Of a stretch of 64,000 nt of DNA, positions 61,543-64,000 are shown piece after piece. This DNA is from Lachnospiraceae bacterium P6A3. Lineage in GTDB: Bacteria > Bacillota > Clostridia > Lachnospirales > Lachnospiraceae. Made by a program: the position numbers and the translations under genes. Within the stretch, counting starts at the first letter, position 1; the number at the start of each line of letters is the position of its first letter. The stretch lies in assembly GCA_000702085.1 (NCBI GenBank), contig JNKP01000001.1:186001-250000 (forward strand), written 5' to 3'. The notes beneath the pieces are model-generated. The model made no database searches, was not told the origin of the DNA, and saw only the letters and a program-made list of their open reading frames with translations.

Positions 61543-61769
61543 TAAATCTGCCTCCTTTCTTATCTCTGAGGCAATAATACACAATAGTTTCCTGCTTGTA
61601 CCTTAATATGCGCCAAGTGGCGAAAAATCGCATGTGAAATGCATAATTCAGGTCTTCGAATAACATTATCAAGTATAAAACAATAATGAATTTACGAAAA
61701 TAATTATTATATGCGTGAATCGAAACAAAAACAGTGATACAATGCTCTAGGTTTAATAAGGAGACAAAT

Positions 61770-62564
61770 ATGGGTAATTTACGTGAAGATACACTGGAGC
61801 AGCTGAAAGAAATGAAGGATAAACCCTTCAAGCAGAAGCTGGAATATTTCTGGGAGTATTACAAATTTGCAGCTCTCGGAGTTATCGGCGGAGTCGCAAT
61901 CATAATAGCAATAATCCACGCTATCGTATCATACAGGTCATATGCCATAAGCATAATCATGGTAAATCCCGACAACACCATATCGGATGAGATATGTCCC
62001 GAATGGGAAAGTGATCTGGCAGAGATTCTTCAGATAAATACCCGAAAAGAAGAGATCAATATTGATACATCCATTCAGTACGGAAACAATACGCAGCAGC
62101 AGATAGAATATACGGCGCTTCAAAAACTCGTGGCCTTTTTCACCTCAAGAACCGCTGACGTATTTATATCAAATACCCCTCTCTACGAAGAGTATTCACA
62201 AAACGGTAATCTCTCCGACCTGAGAAATTTTTATACAGACGAAGAACTCGAAGCACTTTCCGATATTATCTACTACACAGATGGCGCCACCTTCTCGGAT
62301 TATCAGGATATTTCAAATCTTGATGCCAAGGAAGACCAGGAAAAGTACACTATAGATCACAGAGATCCCGATTCGATGACAGATCCCATACCTACCGGTT
62401 TTTATATCACGGATTCTTCACGCCTCGGCAAAACCGGCGTATATGCTTACCTGAGCGCATACGATAATTACCAGGGATACGAACAGGAGGCAATTATCGG
62501 AATACCCGTTGTTGTAAACGATTATGAAGATGCAAAACTGGTCATTGATTACTTCCTGAACTGA
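61770..62564 (+). CDS. membrane-anchored extracytoplasmic protein, unrecognised
   Basis: About 264 residues: a basic N-terminal segment (LKEMKDKPFKQKLEYFWEYYKF), one membrane helix at about 35-55 and a large soluble part outside the cell. The outer domain reads like a substrate-binding-like mixed alpha/beta fold (VNPDNTISDEICPEWESDL, VFISNTPLYEEYS). AAGGAG lies 6 bases before ATG 61770. It is monocistronic with a strong terminator. I do not recognise the family. It is common in Lachnospiraceae by my memory, unnamed. Confidence 0.75.
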   Translation: MGNLREDTLEQLKEMKDKPFKQKLEYFWEYYKFAALGVIGGVAIIIAIIHAIVSYRSYAISIIMVNPDNTISDEICPEWESDLAEILQINTRKEEINIDTSIQYGNNTQQQIEYTALQKLVAFFTSRTADVFISNTPLYEEYSQNGNLSDLRNFYTDEELEALSDIIYYTDGATFSDYQDISNLDAKEDQEKYTIDHRDPDSMTDPIPTGFYITDSSRLGKTGVYAYLSAYDNYQGYEQEAIIGIPVVVNDYEDAKLVIDYFLN

Positions 62565-62575
62565 GATACACAAAA

Positions 62576-62610
62576 AGCCCGCTCTCACACAAACACGGTG
62601 AAAGCGGGCT
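62576..62610. terminator. bidirectional terminator
   Basis: AGCCCGCT/AGCGGGCT with inner TCAC/GTGA pairing, flanked by AAAAA and TAATATT. Convergent genes on both sides. Confidence 0.85.
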
Positions 62611-62638
62611 AATATTGCAATTTATAAACTCAGAAGTA

Positions 62639-63301
62639 TCAGAAATTATCTTCGTGTACTTCGAAGAAGCTCTGAGGATGCTTACATACGGGGCAAACCT
62701 CGGGTGCTTCGGTTCCGACTACGATATGTCCGCAGTTTCGGCACTCCCAAACGGTAACGCCGGCCTTCTTGAACACTTCCATAGCCTTAACATTCTCAAG
62801 AAGCTTACGATAACGCTCCTCATGCATCTTCTCGATGGCCGCAACGCCTCTGAACTGCTCTGCAAGTTCATGGAAGCCTTCCTCATCGGCTTCCTTAGCC
62901 ATTCTTACATACATATCGGTCCACTCATGATTCTCGCCGGTAGCTGCTGCAAGAAGATTCTCTTCGGTGGTTCCCAGCTCACCGAGAGCCTTGAACCAGA
63001 GCTTAGCGTGCTCCTTCTCATTTTCAGCGGTCTTAAGGAAAAGAGCTGCGATCTGCTCATATCCGTTCTTTTTTGCAACTGATGCAAAATAGGTGTACTT
63101 ATTTCTGGCCTGAGACTCGCCTGCGAATGCTTCGCGAAGGTTCTGCTCGGTCTTGGTTCCTGCGTAAGGATTCTTGGATTCCTTCTCTATTTTCTCAAAA
63201 TCGGAAGCGGGATGGTTGCATCTGGGACAGGTGAAATCATCCGGAAGAGTCTCTCCTTCATATTCATATCCGCATACTTTACATTTCCAAACTGTAGCCA
63301 T
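62639..63301 (-). CDS. rubrerythrin with two rubredoxin domains
   Basis: 220 residues. An N-terminal rubredoxin ([10 protein letters not shown] ... [11 protein letters not shown]), a central ferritin-like di-iron domain with two ExxH-type helices ([39 protein letters not shown]-like [20 protein letters not shown]) and a C-terminal rubredoxin ([24 protein letters not shown] in parts). It reduces hydrogen peroxide in anaerobes. AAGGAGG lies 6 bases before ATG 63301. It is monocistronic with its own promoter. Confidence 0.94.
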   Translation of the reverse strand: MATVWKCKVCGYEYEGETLPDDFTCPRCNHPASDFEKIEKESKNPYAGTKTEQNLREAFAGESQARNKYTYFASVAKKNGYEQIAALFLKTAENEKEHAKLWFKALGELGTTEENLLAAATGENHEWTDMYVRMAKEADEEGFHELAEQFRGVAAIEKMHEERYRKLLENVKAMEVFKKAGVTVWECRNCGHIVVGTEAPEVCPVCKHPQSFFEVHEDNF

Positions 63302-63370
63302 AATTCCCTCCTTAAAGTTTATTTATCCTCTACACTTGATCTGTCGCCGGATGTGACAGTCACTTCTTTG

Positions 63371-63399
63371 ATTATATCCGATAAACGATCGGTTTCCAA
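63371..63399 (-). promoter_or_regulatory. rubrerythrin promoter with spacer dyad
   Basis: Minus-strand TTGGAA (63394-63399), 17-base spacer, TATAAT (63371-63376). The spacer contains the dyad CCGAT/ATCGG (63378-63392), a possible stress-repressor site. Confidence 0.6.
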
Positions 63400-63454
63400 C
63401 AAAAACCGAAGGCTTAAGTCTAAAAATTCAATAAATCTTTGTCCGTTTCGGATT

Positions 63455-64000
63455 TTACGCTTTCAGAACGCTTTTCAAAGTGCAGATCAGATTCTTATAA
63501 TCCTCGGAGAGCTTTCCATGATGGCCGGATACAAATGACTCATCTCCGCCTTTGGAAGCTTTCTCAAGTTCAAGTGCAAGATCCGATAATTCACCTGCAC
63601 CGATAGTCTTTGAGGTGCTCTTGAGCGAATGAACAAGCGTCTCGTAGTCTTTCATGTTATGAGCTGCCAGAAATGCGTTTAAATCCGAAATCCTGGCTTC
63701 ATAAGACGATATATATTCCGTCAGCATCTCGATATAAAAATCCTTATCTCCGCCGCAATATCCGAGACCCGATTTTACATCTATTCCCTCAAGCGCAAGC
63801 TTAGCCAGTATAACATCATTGTTTTCACCGTCAGAGGTATTCACCGCTTTTTCCTCCGCGGGAGCAAATTCAAGTATTTCTTCTTCAGGCTTTTCCTGCG
63901 AATCGGAAGATCTCAGATGCGTAAGATTTTCCGGAAGATATTCCGAGAGCATGGATTCAAGATGCTCCGTCTCAATGGGTTTGGACAAATAATCGTCAAA
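63455..64000 (-). CDS. C-terminal part of REC-Hpt signalling protein
   Basis: The open frame continues past the right edge. Its first visible residues (FDDYLSKPIETEHLE) are the end of a receiver domain, with the conserved lysine-proline in LSKP. An acidic linker follows, then an Hpt domain with the phospho-acceptor histidine in LVHSLKSTSKTIGA (about residue 119 of the visible part). The whole is probably a hybrid histidine kinase. Such an Hpt could receive phosphate from the Hpt-less hybrid kinase at 29834, but this is only a possibility. The 153-base gap at 63302-63454 holds the rubrerythrin promoter and no clear terminator. Confidence 0.85.
   Translation of the reverse strand, partial: FDDYLSKPIETEHLESMLSEYLPENLTHLRSSDSQEKPEEEILEFAPAEEKAVNTSDGENNDVILAKLALEGIDVKSGLGYCGGDKDFYIEMLTEYISSYEARISDLNAFLAAHNMKDYETLVHSLKSTSKTIGAGELSDLALELEKASKGGDESFVSGHHGKLSEDYKNLICTLKSVLKA

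Overview
The window reads as chromosome of an anaerobic, motile, plant-fibre-degrading Clostridia, most likely a Lachnospiraceae of the Butyrivibrio/Pseudobutyrivibrio/Roseburia kind. The grounds are gene content (GH120, GH43, GH3 and GH2 glycosidases, an SGNH-type esterase, hexuronate catabolism, flagellin, a chemotaxis receptor, a double-rubredoxin rubrerythrin), strong AGGAGG ribosome sites, and the order apt-relA-metallo-hydrolase-(hemZ-like). The species is inference; no rRNA is present.

Layout. 1-6282: housekeeping genes read leftward (possible hemZ fragment, zinc-ribbon membrane protein, metallo-hydrolase, RelA/SpoT, apt, DUF308 protein, SEC-C protein, stand-alone EAL protein). 6501-12692: GH43, an LRR lipoprotein, a GH120 beta-xylosidase translationally coupled to a YdcF-type lipoprotein, an HD protein and a deoxyribosyltransferase-like protein. 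12754-13225: a 73-bp tandem hairpin array, a 130-nt four-stem element and the old terminator of a tRNA-Leu. 13238-23519: a 10.3-kb integrated element bounded by 23-bp direct repeats in tRNA-Leu. It carries integrase, a divergent repressor switch, a primase-helicase, HNH, terminase small and large subunits and a sigma-like factor, but no portal, capsid or tail genes, so it looks like a phage satellite with its own terminase. 23781-26549: a DMT transporter and two unrecognised membrane proteins.

26659-29530: a gluconate-5-dehydrogenase-like SDR, a KDPG aldolase with an extra C-terminal domain, and KDG kinase, behind a near-consensus cre site. 29834-37345: a co-directional cluster of GGDEF-EAL protein, lipoprotein with six VYGPP motifs, radical SAM/SPASM enzyme, 7TM-degenerate GGDEF-EAL protein and 7TM hybrid histidine kinase, with a promoter in front. 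This is the most unusual host system here. 37515-49075: GH3 and a divergent AraC regulator with visible operator repeats, a large GH2, then uxuA-uxuB-esterase. With kdgK and the aldolase, uxuA and uxuB give a route from fructuronate to pyruvate and glyceraldehyde 3-phosphate, as expected for glucuronoxylan use. 49232-54097: MscS channel, exopolysaccharide phosphotransferase plus GT2, and an atypical flagellin with its neighbour. 54291-64000: SH3 membrane protein, histone H1-like protein, citrate synthase, chemotaxis receptor, DUF2975/HTH pair, LytTR/DUF3021 pair, an unknown anchored protein, rubrerythrin and the end of a REC-Hpt signalling protein.

The two systems most worth following are the satellite at 13238-23519 and the VYGPP lipoprotein/radical-SAM/c-di-GMP cluster at 29834-37345.
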